Shown here: in pieces, positions 24,703 to 38,473 of the stretch
Layout of the letters: each line of letters begins with the position of its first letter
Position numbering within the stretch: the stretch's first letter is position 1
NCBI RefSeq assembly: GCF_024170005.1
Contig: NZ_JALJXJ010000021.1
Location: 1 to 64,000, forward strand
Reading direction: 5' to 3'
DNA length: 64,000 bases
DNA from: Azospirillum lipoferum
Lineage (GTDB): Bacteria; Pseudomonadota; Alphaproteobacteria; Azospirillales; Azospirillaceae
Made by a program: the position numbers and the translations under genes
The notes under the pieces: generated by a model
What the model was told of the DNA's origin: nothing
Databases searched by the model: none
What the model saw: the letters and a program-made list of their open reading frames with translations, nothing else

Positions 24703-25785
24703 TCAGCCGGCAGACAAGGCCGTGCCGGCCGCAGCCGGGGCTGAGGCCGCGGCAACGGACTCGTTCGCGGACTCGGCGGGCGCGGCGGTGGCGGAGGCCG
24801 TCAGCGCCGATGCCGCGGCGGCCTTGGCCTGGGCGATCTGCTCCAGCCGGCTGCGATAGCCGGCGACGGCGGACGACACCTCGCGCGTCATCGCCTCCAG
24901 CGGGCGGTCGGGGTCGACGGCCTGCATCAGGGCGCGGGACAGCGCCTGCAACTGGTCGCGGTCGTCGGCGGGGATGGGCCCCGTTTCGGCGGTCGCGCGG
25001 ACCTTGTCGGCCAGCGTCTTGATGGCGCGGGCGATTGCCTCCACCGGCGCGTGGTCGCCGTCGTCGCCCAGCCGGCGCAGCAGATCGTCCAGGAAGCCGC
25101 CGATGCGGCCGACATGGTCGATGGACATGCGGTCCGGCGCCGGCCGCGCCAGACCGTCCAGGGCGAATTCGACCAGGAAGGCGACCTGGACGCTGGCGCG
25201 CAGCCGCTTCTGGGTGGTGACGGTGGCGATCGCCTCGTTCAGCAGCATGCGGGCGCCGGACTGGGTCCATTGGCCGGTGGCCTTCAGCCGCAGCATGTTG
25301 GGGGCGTCCAGAACCGGCACCTGCGCGCCTTCGCGCGGCGACTTGCGGCGGTCGGGACCGGTGTAGTCGGCGGTGACGACGAAGCCCTTGCGCGCCTCGA
25401 TCAGGCTGACGATGCGGTCGCGCACCTGCTTGGGCGAAACCGGCTTCATCAGCAGGTCGTCGCCGCCGGCATTGGTGACGCGGGTCAGCAGCGCCGGGGT
25501 CGGCGCCCAGGTGGTGACGATGACGCCGACGAAGGGGTTGGGCACCGCCGGTTCGTTGCGCAGGGACCGGATGAAGCGGAAGGCCTCCGAATCCTCGCCA
25601 TCGGCATCGACCAGCACCAGATCGGGCATAGCGGCACTCAGCAGGCCGGCGGCGGCCTTCACGGAGTCGAACAGCTCCACCCGCCGGAAGCCCAGCCGGA
25701 TCAGCACGTCGCGGAACACGCGCGCGGTGTTGAGCTGGCTGTCGATGATCGCGGCGTCGACCTGCGAGAAATCGTAATCCGGCAT
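24703..25785 (-). CDS. Receiver-domain protein (response-regulator-like) within glycogen row
   Basis: The protein has 360 residues from the ATG at 25785. Residues ~8-130 form a CheY-like receiver: an acidic pocket in AAIIDSQLN, the phosphorylatable Asp in DLVLVDADGED (near 58), and the conserved Lys in GGDDLLMKPVS. A YTGPDRRKS linker follows. The C-terminal ~220 residues are mostly helical, contain no DNA-binding or catalytic motif that I recognise, and end in an Ala-rich tail. The open frame extends upstream to 26448 but that part overlaps glgX and has no receiver similarity. It lies between glgX and malQ on the same strand. A link to a histidine kinase or to carbon-storage control is only inference. 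Confidence 0.75.
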   Translation of the reverse strand: MPDYDFSQVDAAIIDSQLNTARVFRDVLIRLGFRRVELFDSVKAAAGLLSAAMPDLVLVDADGEDSEAFRFIRSLRNEPAVPNPFVGVIVTTWAPTPALLTRVTNAGGDDLLMKPVSPKQVRDRIVSLIEARKGFVVTADYTGPDRRKSPREGAQVPVLDAPNMLRLKATGQWTQSGARMLLNEAIATVTTQKRLRASVQVAFLVEFALDGLARPAPDRMSIDHVGRIGGFLDDLLRRLGDDGDHAPVEAIARAIKTLADKVRATAETGPIPADDRDQLQALSRALMQAVDPDRPLEAMTREVSSAVAGYRSRLEQIAQAKAAAASALTASATAAPAESANESVAAASAPAAAGTALSAG

Positions 25786-25943
25786 CGTCCTACCCGAAGC
25801 TCCGCTGCGGCCGTGACGGGAACGCGCGGCACAGCGTAACACGCTTTGTCTCCGCCCGTCGCGGTAGCATCTCCGCCCGGGCGAAGCATGGACAGTGGGC
25901 AAAGGATCGCAGGGCGGTTCGCCAGCGGTCGCCTGCCCGCCCA

Positions 25944-28082
25944 CTACATTCCCGGTTGCTCCACCAGGGTGAAGACCAGGACCGTCCGCCCGTCGACCAG
26001 CGCCGAGCGTCCGGCCAGATGGATGCGCTCGTCTCCCGCCCCGTCGGCGACGCGGGTGTCGAGCACGCAACGCCAGCCGCGGCCGCCCGGCACGTCGGGC
26101 AGGGTCACGGTCAGGATGTCGGCATGGGCGTTCAGCACGATCAGCAGGACGCCGTCGGAAAGCGACTGGCCGTCCGGCCCGACATGGGTCCCGGCGCGGC
26201 CGTTCAGCAGCAGGACGATGCAGCGCGCCTGGGTGTTGCGCCAATGCTCCGCCGTCTTCTCCACCCCCTGGGCGTTGTACCAGACGATGTCCTTCAGCCC
26301 GTTTTCCGCCACCTCCCGCCCATGCAGGAAGAGCGGCCGGCGCAGCACCGGATGGATGCGGCGCAGCGCGATCAGCCGGCGGACGAAGGACACCAGCGAC
26401 CCGTCGCGCCGGCTCCAGTCGAGCCAGGTGATGTCGTTGTCCTGGCAATAGGCGTTGTTGTTGCCGTCCTGGCTGTGGCCCAGCTCGTCGCCAGCCAGCA
26501 TCATCGGCGTGCCCTGCGACAGCATCAGCGTCGCCAGCAGGTTGCGCTTCTGCCGCGCCCGCAGCTCGACCACCGCGGGGTCGTCGCTCGGCCCCTCCAC
26601 CCCGTGGTTCCAGGAGCAGTTGGAGGAATGGCCGTCGCGGTTCTCCTCGCCGTTCGCCCAGTTGTGCTTGTCGTTGTAGGAGACGAGGTCGTGCAGGGTG
26701 AAGCCGTCATGGGCGGTGATGAAGTTCACGCTGGCCCAGGGGCGGCGCCCGCGCTTCTCGAACAGGTCGGCGGAGCCGGCGATGCGGCCGGCCAGTTCCG
26801 GCAGCATGCCGTCGTCGCCGCGCCAGTAGCGCCGCACGGTGTCGCGGTAGCGGTCGTTCCACTCCGCCCAGCCCGGCGGGAAATTGCCGACCTGATAGCC
26901 GCCGGGACCGACGTCCCACGGCTCGGCGATCAGCTTGACGTCGGCCAGCACCGGGTCCTGCCGCACCGCGTCGAGGAAGCCCGAACCGGGGTCGTAGCCG
27001 TAGGGCTCCCGCGCCAGCACGGTGGCGAGGTCGAAGCGGAAGCCGTCGACATGCATCTCCGTCACCCAGTAGCGGAGGCTGTCCATCACCAGCTGGACCA
27101 CGCGCGGATGGCTGAAATCCAGCGTGTTCCCGGTGCCGGTGTCGTTGATGTAGTGGCGCGGGCTGTCCGGCATCAGCCGGTAATAGCTGAGATTGTCGAT
27201 GCCCTTGAAGGACAGGGTCGGCCCCAGATGGTTGCCTTCGGCGGTGTGGTTGTAGACGACGTCGAGGATGACCTCGATCCCCGCCTCGTGCAGGCGGGCG
27301 ACCATCGTCTTGAACTCCGACAGGACGCCGGTGTTCATGTAGCGCGGCTCCGGCGCGAAGAAGCCGATGGTGTTGTAGCCCCAGTAGTTGGTCAGGCCGC
27401 GGGTGACGAGATGCTGCTCGTCGGCGATGGCCTGGACCGGCAGGAACTCCACCGAGGTGATGCCGAGTGCCCGCAGATACTCGATGACGCTCTGCGTCGA
27501 CATGCCGGCGAAGGTGCCGCGCAGATGGGCCGGCACGTCGGGATGGCGCATGGTGAAGCCGCGGACATGGGTCTCGTAGAGAACCGTGTCGGTCCAGGGC
27601 ACCCGGCGGTGACGGTCGTGCCCCCAGGTGAAGGCGCCGTCGACCACCCGGCATTTCGGCATGCCGCGGGCATTGTCGCGCCGGTCGAAGGAGAGATCCT
27701 CCTTGGTCGAGCCGACCCGGTAGCCGTAATGGGCGTCCGACCATTTGAAGCTGCCGAACAGCGCCCGGGCATAGGGGTCGATCAGCAGCTTGTTCGGGTT
27801 GAAGCGGTGCCCCTCCTCCGGCTCGTACGGCCCGTGGACGCGGTAGCCGTAGAGCAGGCCGGGCCGGGCGTCGGGCAGATAGCCGTGCCAGACCTCGTCG
27901 GTGTGTTCCGGCAGGGTGACGCGTTCCACCTCGCGCTGGCCGGTCTTGTCGAACAGGCAAAGCTCCACCCGCTCGGCATGGGCGGAGAAGATCGCGAAAT
28001 TGACGCCGAACCCGTCCCAGGTGGCGCCGAGCGGATTGGGCTTGCCGGGCCAGACCGGGGTGCGCGCGGGAGTGGAGGGCAT
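25944..28082 (-). CDS. glgX: Glycogen debranching enzyme
   Basis: A 712-residue GH13_11 isoamylase-type enzyme. It has an N-terminal CBM48 domain (about 10-110, NPLGATWDGFGVNFAIFSAH) followed by the (b/a)8 barrel. The nucleophile is in HVDGFRFDLATVLARE, the acid/base in VKLIAEPWDVGPGG, and the transition-state Asp in FITAHDGFTLHDLVSYN. It hydrolyses alpha-1,6 branches of phosphorylase-trimmed glycogen. The ATG at 28082 (MPSTPARTP) is chosen because the 26 upstream codons are not family-like. It lies 43 bp downstream of the hepT-like gene. Confidence 0.95.
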   Translation of the reverse strand: MPSTPARTPVWPGKPNPLGATWDGFGVNFAIFSAHAERVELCLFDKTGQREVERVTLPEHTDEVWHGYLPDARPGLLYGYRVHGPYEPEEGHRFNPNKLLIDPYARALFGSFKWSDAHYGYRVGSTKEDLSFDRRDNARGMPKCRVVDGAFTWGHDRHRRVPWTDTVLYETHVRGFTMRHPDVPAHLRGTFAGMSTQSVIEYLRALGITSVEFLPVQAIADEQHLVTRGLTNYWGYNTIGFFAPEPRYMNTGVLSEFKTMVARLHEAGIEVILDVVYNHTAEGNHLGPTLSFKGIDNLSYYRLMPDSPRHYINDTGTGNTLDFSHPRVVQLVMDSLRYWVTEMHVDGFRFDLATVLAREPYGYDPGSGFLDAVRQDPVLADVKLIAEPWDVGPGGYQVGNFPPGWAEWNDRYRDTVRRYWRGDDGMLPELAGRIAGSADLFEKRGRRPWASVNFITAHDGFTLHDLVSYNDKHNWANGEENRDGHSSNCSWNHGVEGPSDDPAVVELRARQKRNLLATLMLSQGTPMMLAGDELGHSQDGNNNAYCQDNDITWLDWSRRDGSLVSFVRRLIALRRIHPVLRRPLFLHGREVAENGLKDIVWYNAQGVEKTAEHWRNTQARCIVLLLNGRAGTHVGPDGQSLSDGVLLIVLNAHADILTVTLPDVPGGRGWRCVLDTRVADGAGDERIHLAGRSALVDGRTVLVFTLVEQPGM

Positions 28083-28125
28083 CAGCGGGTGGCCTTTTTG
28101 TTGGGCGCACAAATGGACAGTGTGG

Positions 28126-28479
28126 TCATTCGTCTGTCCGCAGCAGTGCCAACTCGGCATCCACCGCCGCTTTCAGAGGAGCAAGCTCACTGTTGATCGT
28201 GTGCCAGATCACGGCATCGTCGACACTATCATAATCATGACGATAGACATTTCCGGCACCCGCGACAGCGCGCCAATCGATGTCAGGATACCGGCTTTTC
28301 ACATCCGTCGGCAGGTGACGGGATGCTTCCGAAATAATCTCCAGAGCCCGAAGAACGGCATAGCAAGTCTTCTGATCCCGCAGAAAATCCTCGAAGCTCA
28401 TCCCTTTGATGAAAGAAGCGATCGCAACAATATTTTTCTGGATGTCGGTCAAAGGCTTGCCCGGCAGCTTAGAACGCAT
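28126..28479 (-). CDS. HepT-like HEPN (DUF86) toxin of MntA-HepT module
   Basis: A 117-residue HEPN-domain protein from the ATG at 28479, which overlaps the end of the nucleotidyltransferase gene by 11 bp. It has the family's helical layout (FIKGMSFEDFLRDQKTCYAVLRALEIISEASRHLP) and a C-terminal active-site region reading AGAGNVYRHDYDSVD. Classical HepT toxins have R-N-x-x-x-H (RX4-6H) here. In this protein the usual Arg position is Gly and an Arg lies directly before the His, as in a GNVYRH variant that I recall in other DUF86 proteins. Known HepT proteins are RNases neutralised by AMPylation from MntA. Whether this variant retains activity is open. Confidence 0.85.
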   Translation of the reverse strand: MRSKLPGKPLTDIQKNIVAIASFIKGMSFEDFLRDQKTCYAVLRALEIISEASRHLPTDVKSRYPDIDWRAVAGAGNVYRHDYDSVDDAVIWHTINSELAPLKAAVDAELALLRTDE

Positions 28480-28786
28480 CGACCACCTCCTGGGCGACAC
28501 CGTCCCGCAACAGGGGGCTCAGCCTCTTGCGATCCACCACATCGGTCGGCCGGTCGAAGAGGTCGGCAATGTCCAGGGTGACTCGGGTATACTCGAACAG
28601 CCCCATCGGACGAGCGGGATCGAGATCGATCAGGATGTCGATATCGCTATCGGCGTCAGCGCTGCCACGGGCGACCGATCCGAAGACGGCGGCATGCAGG
28701 ACCCCCCGGCGCTGCAGCGCCTCGCGGTTCGCCCGGAGGGTCCGCACCACCTCTGCGGCGGAGGGAGGGGGTTTCCTATCGACCAT
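28469..28786 (-). CDS. MntA-like minimal nucleotidyltransferase antitoxin
   Basis: This protein has 105 residues from the ATG at 28786; a GTG one codon earlier is possible. It carries the minimal nucleotidyltransferase motif VFGSVARGSADADSDIDILID, in which GSxxRG and the SDxD acidic pair bind ATP and Mg. In type VII toxin-antitoxin systems such a protein adds AMP groups to a Tyr of the HEPN toxin and silences it. The gene overlaps the downstream HEPN gene, so both are co-translated. The pair sits between glgB and glgX, unlike the surrounding metabolic genes, consistent with insertion into an existing gene row. Confidence 0.88.
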   Translation of the reverse strand: MVDRKPPPSAAEVVRTLRANREALQRRGVLHAAVFGSVARGSADADSDIDILIDLDPARPMGLFEYTRVTLDIADLFDRPTDVVDRKRLSPLLRDGVAQEVVDAF

Positions 28787-28933
28787 CACCCGATGCCCGG
28801 CTTACCGGATCTCCGAAAAGATACAAGGGATCCAATAAGAAAGCCTCCCCCCGTCGCCGTCAAGTGAGGTTGATGGCTATGGCGAGTGTTGGTGCGTGTG
28901 GCTCCCCCTCAACCCTGAGCAAGGGCGAGTACC

Positions 28934-31228
<2,295 letters not shown>

Positions 31229-31289
31229 TGGCCAAGTGCCCTTCTTCGTGGAGGCCCTATCGTCTTCGTGGACCATAACCGTCCCAGCA

Positions 31290-31378
31290 CCGTCATCCCT
31301 GCGAAGGCGGGGATCCAGGCTTACGCGCTAAACCCCGTCTTGGGGAGCCCTGGATTCCCGCCTTCGCGGGAATGACGG
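31290..31378. repeat. REP-like extragenic palindromic element
   Basis: Two arms in opposite orientation, CCGTCATCCCTGCGAAGGCGGGGATCCAGG (31290-31319) and CCTGGATTCCCGCCTTCGCGGGAATGACGG (31349-31378), pair nearly perfectly. Each arm also folds on itself (CCCGCCTTCGCGGG). This is the widespread alphaproteobacterial GTCATTCCCGCG-type intergenic repeat. It lies between treS-maltokinase and glgB and could end transcription or stabilise the upstream mRNA. Confidence 0.85.
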
Positions 31379-31458
31379 CCGATGCCGGCACGCCTTCTCC
31401 GGAGGTGAACATACTCGCGGCGGTTTCGTCACACCATGCCCGCCGCGGATTTGTCCGG

Positions 31459-34794
<3,336 letters not shown>

Positions 34795-35075
34795 GGGTCC
34801 AGCACTTTCGAGAAGCGATTGACGGAACACGTGTCGCGGGAACACGGGACGGAAACAAGCCACCGGGTCGAAGGTTTCACCCGGATGTGCGTCCGGCAAC
34901 CCCTGACTTCCGGATAGGCGACACGGCGAAATCCAAGGCGTACGACCTTCAGAGAGGTCGAGAGCCCCCGTCCGGAAGCGCGGCAACCCGGACCGGACAC
35001 CGATTGACGCCGACGGATTACGCAGGCAGGGTGGGCCGACGTAAAACTTTGCGTCTAGGGCGTACCGGATACATC

Positions 35076-36005
35076 ATGCTCGGTTCCTTCATCGTCGTGA
35101 CCGGCGGCGACTCCCGCTACTGCCCGCTGATCCGCGAACTGATCGCCTCGCTTCGGGCTTTGAAGCCGGCGGCGGACTGCCCCATCGGCGTGATCGACGC
35201 CGGGCTGACCGCCGGGCAGATCGCTGAGCTGAAGGCCGAGGGCGCCGCGGTGGTGACGCCGCCATGGCCGGTCAGCATTCCGGCGCACAAGCTGCGCAAC
35301 CGCATCCACCTGAAGGCCAACCTCGCCAAGCTGCACCTGCCCACCTACTTCCCCGGCTACGACACGGTGATCTGGATCGACGCCGATGCCTGGGTGCAGG
35401 ATTGGGAGGCGGTGGAGATGCTGCGGCGGGGAGCGGCGCTGAACCGCTTCGCCATCGTCGCCCAGTTCGGCCGCTTCTCGGAGACGGAGCTGCGGCTGGA
35501 CTGGCTGTTCGGCCGCTTCGCCCGGGTGCGCTCCATCCTCTACAAGAACTCCAGCCGCGCCGGCCTGACCACGGCGGAATGCCGGGCGCTGGCGACCCGC
35601 CCGACCCTGAATGCCGGCGCCTATGCGCTGAAGTCCGACGCGCCCCATTGGGAGGCGTTCCAGCGCTGGCAGAAGCGGGTCCTGCGCAAAGGCCGCCTGT
35701 TCACCTCCGACCAGCTGGCGATGGCCGGCGCGATCTATCTCGACGGGCTGCCGGTCGAGCTTCTGCCGGAATGGTGCAACTACATCGGTCCCTGGCGCTT
35801 CGACCCGGAGCGGCGGGAACTGGTGGAGTATTACCTGCCCAACCGCCGGCTGGGCATCGTCCACATGGCGGGCGAGGACGCCATGCGCGCCGACCCGTCG
35901 GTGCTGCGCCCGGTCCTGGACATGCAGGACCGCACGCATCAACTGAGCCTGCGCTACCCGGCGTGGGAAGTGCCGGCGGTGGAGCGGGTTGCGGAAGGAG
36001 TTTAG
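35076..36005 (+). CDS. Glycosyltransferase-like protein (nucleotide-sugar binding fold)
   Basis: A 309-residue protein starting MLGSFIVVTGGDSRYCPLI. It contains a DxD-type metal/nucleotide-sugar motif in YDTVIWIDADAWVQDWEA (about 100-118). Further on it has TSDQLAMAGAIYLDG and VELLPEWCNYIGPWRF, a layout similar to GT8-like transferases, which lack membrane segments. The acceptor cannot be inferred. It diverges from treS-maltokinase across 281 bp, and a longer upstream open frame (from 34887) lacks a ribosome site and family similarity. A role in glycogen priming or surface polysaccharide is speculative. Confidence 0.65.
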   Translation: MLGSFIVVTGGDSRYCPLIRELIASLRALKPAADCPIGVIDAGLTAGQIAELKAEGAAVVTPPWPVSIPAHKLRNRIHLKANLAKLHLPTYFPGYDTVIWIDADAWVQDWEAVEMLRRGAALNRFAIVAQFGRFSETELRLDWLFGRFARVRSILYKNSSRAGLTTAECRALATRPTLNAGAYALKSDAPHWEAFQRWQKRVLRKGRLFTSDQLAMAGAIYLDGLPVELLPEWCNYIGPWRFDPERRELVEYYLPNRRLGIVHMAGEDAMRADPSVLRPVLDMQDRTHQLSLRYPAWEVPAVERVAEGV

Positions 36006-36094
36006 CGGTCGCCACTCCCGTTCTTGCGGTTCCATGCTATTTTGATCGCAGGCACTGGTTGGTTTCCCGATGTAACCTGCGGGGAGAATTCGAG

Positions 36095-36262
36095 ATGGCG
36101 ACCTTCAACAGGGGTACGGCGATGACCGACGAGGATTTGAAGGCGATGAAGGAGGCGATCCGGCAAGCAACGGAACGTGCGCTGGAATCGCCGGAAGCCG
36201 CCCGCCGGTTTCTCGAACGGATCTCGGCGCCTCCAGCGAGCCATCGGGGAGACGCGGACTGA
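36095..36262 (+). CDS. Small helical protein, candidate antitoxin/partner of the ART-like gene
   Basis: A 55-residue protein with GGGGAGAATTCGAG upstream of its ATG. The core TDEDLKAMKEAIRQATERAL is strongly helical and charged, followed by a Pro/Ala tail; an internal ATG at 36122 (MTDEDLK) is an alternative start. I do not recognise a named family. It ends 9 bp before the ADP-ribosyltransferase-like gene on the same strand, the layout of a small antitoxin or accessory protein placed before its toxin. The function is inferred only from this arrangement. Confidence 0.55.
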   Translation: MATFNRGTAMTDEDLKAMKEAIRQATERALESPEAARRFLERISAPPASHRGDAD

Positions 36263-36271
36263 TCCTGCCCA

Positions 36272-36862
36272 ATGACCGAACTCTCCAACCCATTCGTTCT
36301 TGGCTATCACGGATGTCGAAGGACGGTGGGCGAGGATATTCTCGCCGGAAAGGTTCCCCATCTGCTGGACAGCAGGAACAAATGGGATTGGCTCGGGTCA
36401 GGGGTTTATTTCTGGGAAGCCGACCCGCGGCGGGGATACGAATGGGCGCTCGACCGCTACGGCCCGGGTGAAGCCTTCGTCATCGGCGCGGTCATTCACC
36501 TCGGCTATTGTCTTGACCTGATGTCGCGCGGCCCCCTCGACCTTCTGAAGCCGGCCTGCGGGAGTTTGGTCCGGATCTGCGAGATGGCAGGCAAGCCTCT
36601 GCCGGAGAACCGACGCACCACGCGGGGACCATCCCATGCCCTCGATTGTGCGGTGATCAACGCACTACACGATTACCGGGCCACCAACCAGCCGGAAGCG
36701 CTCCAGCCATTCAACACCGTACGGGGGCTCTACCAAGAGGAGCCTCCGGTCTTCGAGAACTCGATGATCATGTCCAAAACGCACGTTCAAATCTGCGTGC
36801 GGACACCGGACGAGAGCATCAAGGGCTACATCCGCGTGCCGGAGAGCCAATACCTCCCGTAA
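36272..36862 (+). CDS. Uncharacterised protein with ADP-ribosyltransferase-like motifs
   Basis: A 196-residue protein. It opens with NPFVLGYHGCRRTVGEDIL, where YHG resembles the first (His) motif of H-Y-E type ADP-ribosyltransferases. WDWLGSGVYFWEADP resembles the second (Tyr/aromatic) motif. The C-terminal MSKTHVQICVRTPDESIKGY lies where the third catalytic residue would be, but has Gln rather than Glu. The remaining sequence has no membrane segment or signal peptide. I recall similar proteins as hypothetical in other bacteria, often behind a small helical ORF as here. The enzyme activity is inference from motif order only. It could instead be an unrelated fold. Confidence 0.55.
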   Translation: MTELSNPFVLGYHGCRRTVGEDILAGKVPHLLDSRNKWDWLGSGVYFWEADPRRGYEWALDRYGPGEAFVIGAVIHLGYCLDLMSRGPLDLLKPACGSLVRICEMAGKPLPENRRTTRGPSHALDCAVINALHDYRATNQPEALQPFNTVRGLYQEEPPVFENSMIMSKTHVQICVRTPDESIKGYIRVPESQYLP

Positions 36863-36870
36863 AGCTGACC

Positions 36871-38352
36871 TTACCCGGTGGCCAGCCGCGCCAGATCCCG
36901 CACCGCGCGGTCGAGCGCCGCCGGGTCGTGGGCGGCGAAGCCCAGCAGCAGGCCGTTGCCGGCGCTCCCGCCGTCGGTGCGGTAATAGGTGGACAGGGGC
37001 GGCGTGGTCAGGCCGATGCGGGCGGCTCGTTCGGCAAGAAGCTGGTCGGGACAGTCCGGCGGCAGGCGGAGCAGGACATGCATGCCGGCTTCCCCGGGCT
37101 CGGCGGTGGCGAAGCCGGCGAAGGCATTGGCGAGCGACGCCAGGATGGCGGTGCGCTTGACGGCGTAGAGGGAGCGCATGGCCCGCAGGTGCGAGGCGAA
37201 ATGGCCGTCGGCCAGGAAGCGGTGCAGGGCCGCCTGCGGCACCACGCTGGTCCCCCCGTCGAAATGGCGGCGCGCGGCGCGCACCGGCTCGACCAGATCG
37301 GGCGGCACCACGACATAGCCGAGCCGCAGGGCCGGGAACATCACCTTGCTGAAGCTGCCGACATAGATGACCCGGCCGGCGCCGTCCAGACCCTGGAGGG
37401 CGGCCAGCGGCGGGCCGGCATAGCGGAACTCGCTGTCATAATCGTCCTCGACGATCCAGGCGTCGCGCGCCGCCGCCCAGTCGAGCAGGCGCAGCCGGCG
37501 CGCCAGGCTCATGGTCACGCCCAGAGGGAACTGGTGGGAGGGGGTGACCAGGGCCAGTCGGGCATCGGCCCCGCGGGCCATGCCGGCGGCGACGTCGATC
37601 CCCTCCCCGTCCACCGGCACCGGGACCAGCCGCGCCCCGGCGCCCAGCAGGGCGGCGCGGTTGCCGGGCCAGCCGGGTTCCTCCACCCAGGCCTCGTCGC
37701 CGGAGTCGAGCAGCAGCTGCGCCATCAGCGCCAATCCCTGCTGCGCGCCGGAGACGATGACGACCTGTTCCGGCTCGCAGCGCACGGCACGGACGGCGCG
37801 CAGATAGGCGGCGATCTCCGTGCGCAGGGGAACATGACCCAGCGGGTCCGGCTCCGTCGCCAGCACCCGTCCGCCCTGGCGCCAGCAGCGGCCGAGCAGC
37901 TGCGCCCACAGGGCGAAGGGAAAGGCGCCGAGGTCCGGCGTGCCGAGCGCGAAGGGCCGGCCCACCCGGTCGCGGGTGATGGACGGCGCCTCGGCCAGCG
38001 CCCGGCCGCGGGCGGACAGGCCGACGCCGCGCCGGGCCTCGTCGCGGCCTGCGCTACCGCCGGGCGCCGCATCGGGCAGGGAGGTGGCGACGAAGGTGCC
38101 GGCACCGACCCGGCCGGTGACGTAGCCCTCCGCCAGCAGCGTGTCATAGGCGGTGACCACCGTGTTGCGCGACAGCACCCACTCGGTGGCGAGCGCCCGG
38201 CTGGGCGGCAGCCGTTCCCCCGGGCGCAGACGGCCGTCCAGCACCGCCTGACGCAGGGCGCGGTAGAGCTGGCGGTGCAGCGGTTCCGCCCCGGCACGGT
38301 CGAGCGCCACCGGCCCCAGGCTGGATAGAACCGGACGGGCCGAACGGGCCAT
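36871..38352 (-). CDS. MocR/PdxR-type regulator (GntR winged helix fused to aminotransferase-like domain)
   Basis: A 493-residue fusion. The N-terminal GntR winged helix (about 20-95) includes AEPLHRQLYRALRQAVLDGR and LATEWVLSRNTVVTAYDTL. The fold-type I aminotransferase domain (about 130-490) has VEEPGWPGNRAALLGAGA and the PLP-binding Lys in YVGSFSKVMFPALRLGY. MocR proteins sense PLP or related aldimines and control vitamin B6, GABA or taurine genes. The divergent neighbour is a PNPOx-fold protein, the classic target type. Its start lies 121 bp from that gene's start. Confidence 0.93.
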   Translation of the reverse strand: MARSARPVLSSLGPVALDRAGAEPLHRQLYRALRQAVLDGRLRPGERLPPSRALATEWVLSRNTVVTAYDTLLAEGYVTGRVGAGTFVATSLPDAAPGGSAGRDEARRGVGLSARGRALAEAPSITRDRVGRPFALGTPDLGAFPFALWAQLLGRCWRQGGRVLATEPDPLGHVPLRTEIAAYLRAVRAVRCEPEQVVIVSGAQQGLALMAQLLLDSGDEAWVEEPGWPGNRAALLGAGARLVPVPVDGEGIDVAAGMARGADARLALVTPSHQFPLGVTMSLARRLRLLDWAAARDAWIVEDDYDSEFRYAGPPLAALQGLDGAGRVIYVGSFSKVMFPALRLGYVVVPPDLVEPVRAARRHFDGGTSVVPQAALHRFLADGHFASHLRAMRSLYAVKRTAILASLANAFAGFATAEPGEAGMHVLLRLPPDCPDQLLAERAARIGLTTPPLSTYYRTDGGSAGNGLLLGFAAHDPAALDRAVRDLARLATG

Positions 38353-38473
38353 GGCGATCCTCGCGAGGAGTCAGGGAAATTGGTCCCTATGGAATCAGCA
38401 TTCCGGACCTTTCGAAGGAGCCATTCTGCCGGCCATTCTGGGGCATCGCAACAGTCCGGCCCTGAGTACGACC
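38353..38473. promoter_or_regulatory. MocR / PNPOx-like divergent intergenic region
   Basis: The 121-bp spacer contains GGGAAATTGGTCCC (about 38375-38388), an imperfect palindrome (GGGA-N6-TCCC) followed by TATGGAATC. It is close to the MocR start and is a plausible MocR binding site or promoter element. I could not assign -35 and -10 boxes confidently. Confidence 0.4.

Noticed and set aside
25786..26448. N-terminal extension of the receiver protein into glgX
   Set aside because: The extension overlaps glgX in another frame, is Arg/Pro-rich, and the receiver domain starts naturally at the ATG at 25785.
25956..28196. Open frame of about 746 codons opposite glgX
   Set aside because: Same-strand glgX carries the complete GH13 catalytic motifs; the reverse frame is a composition artefact.
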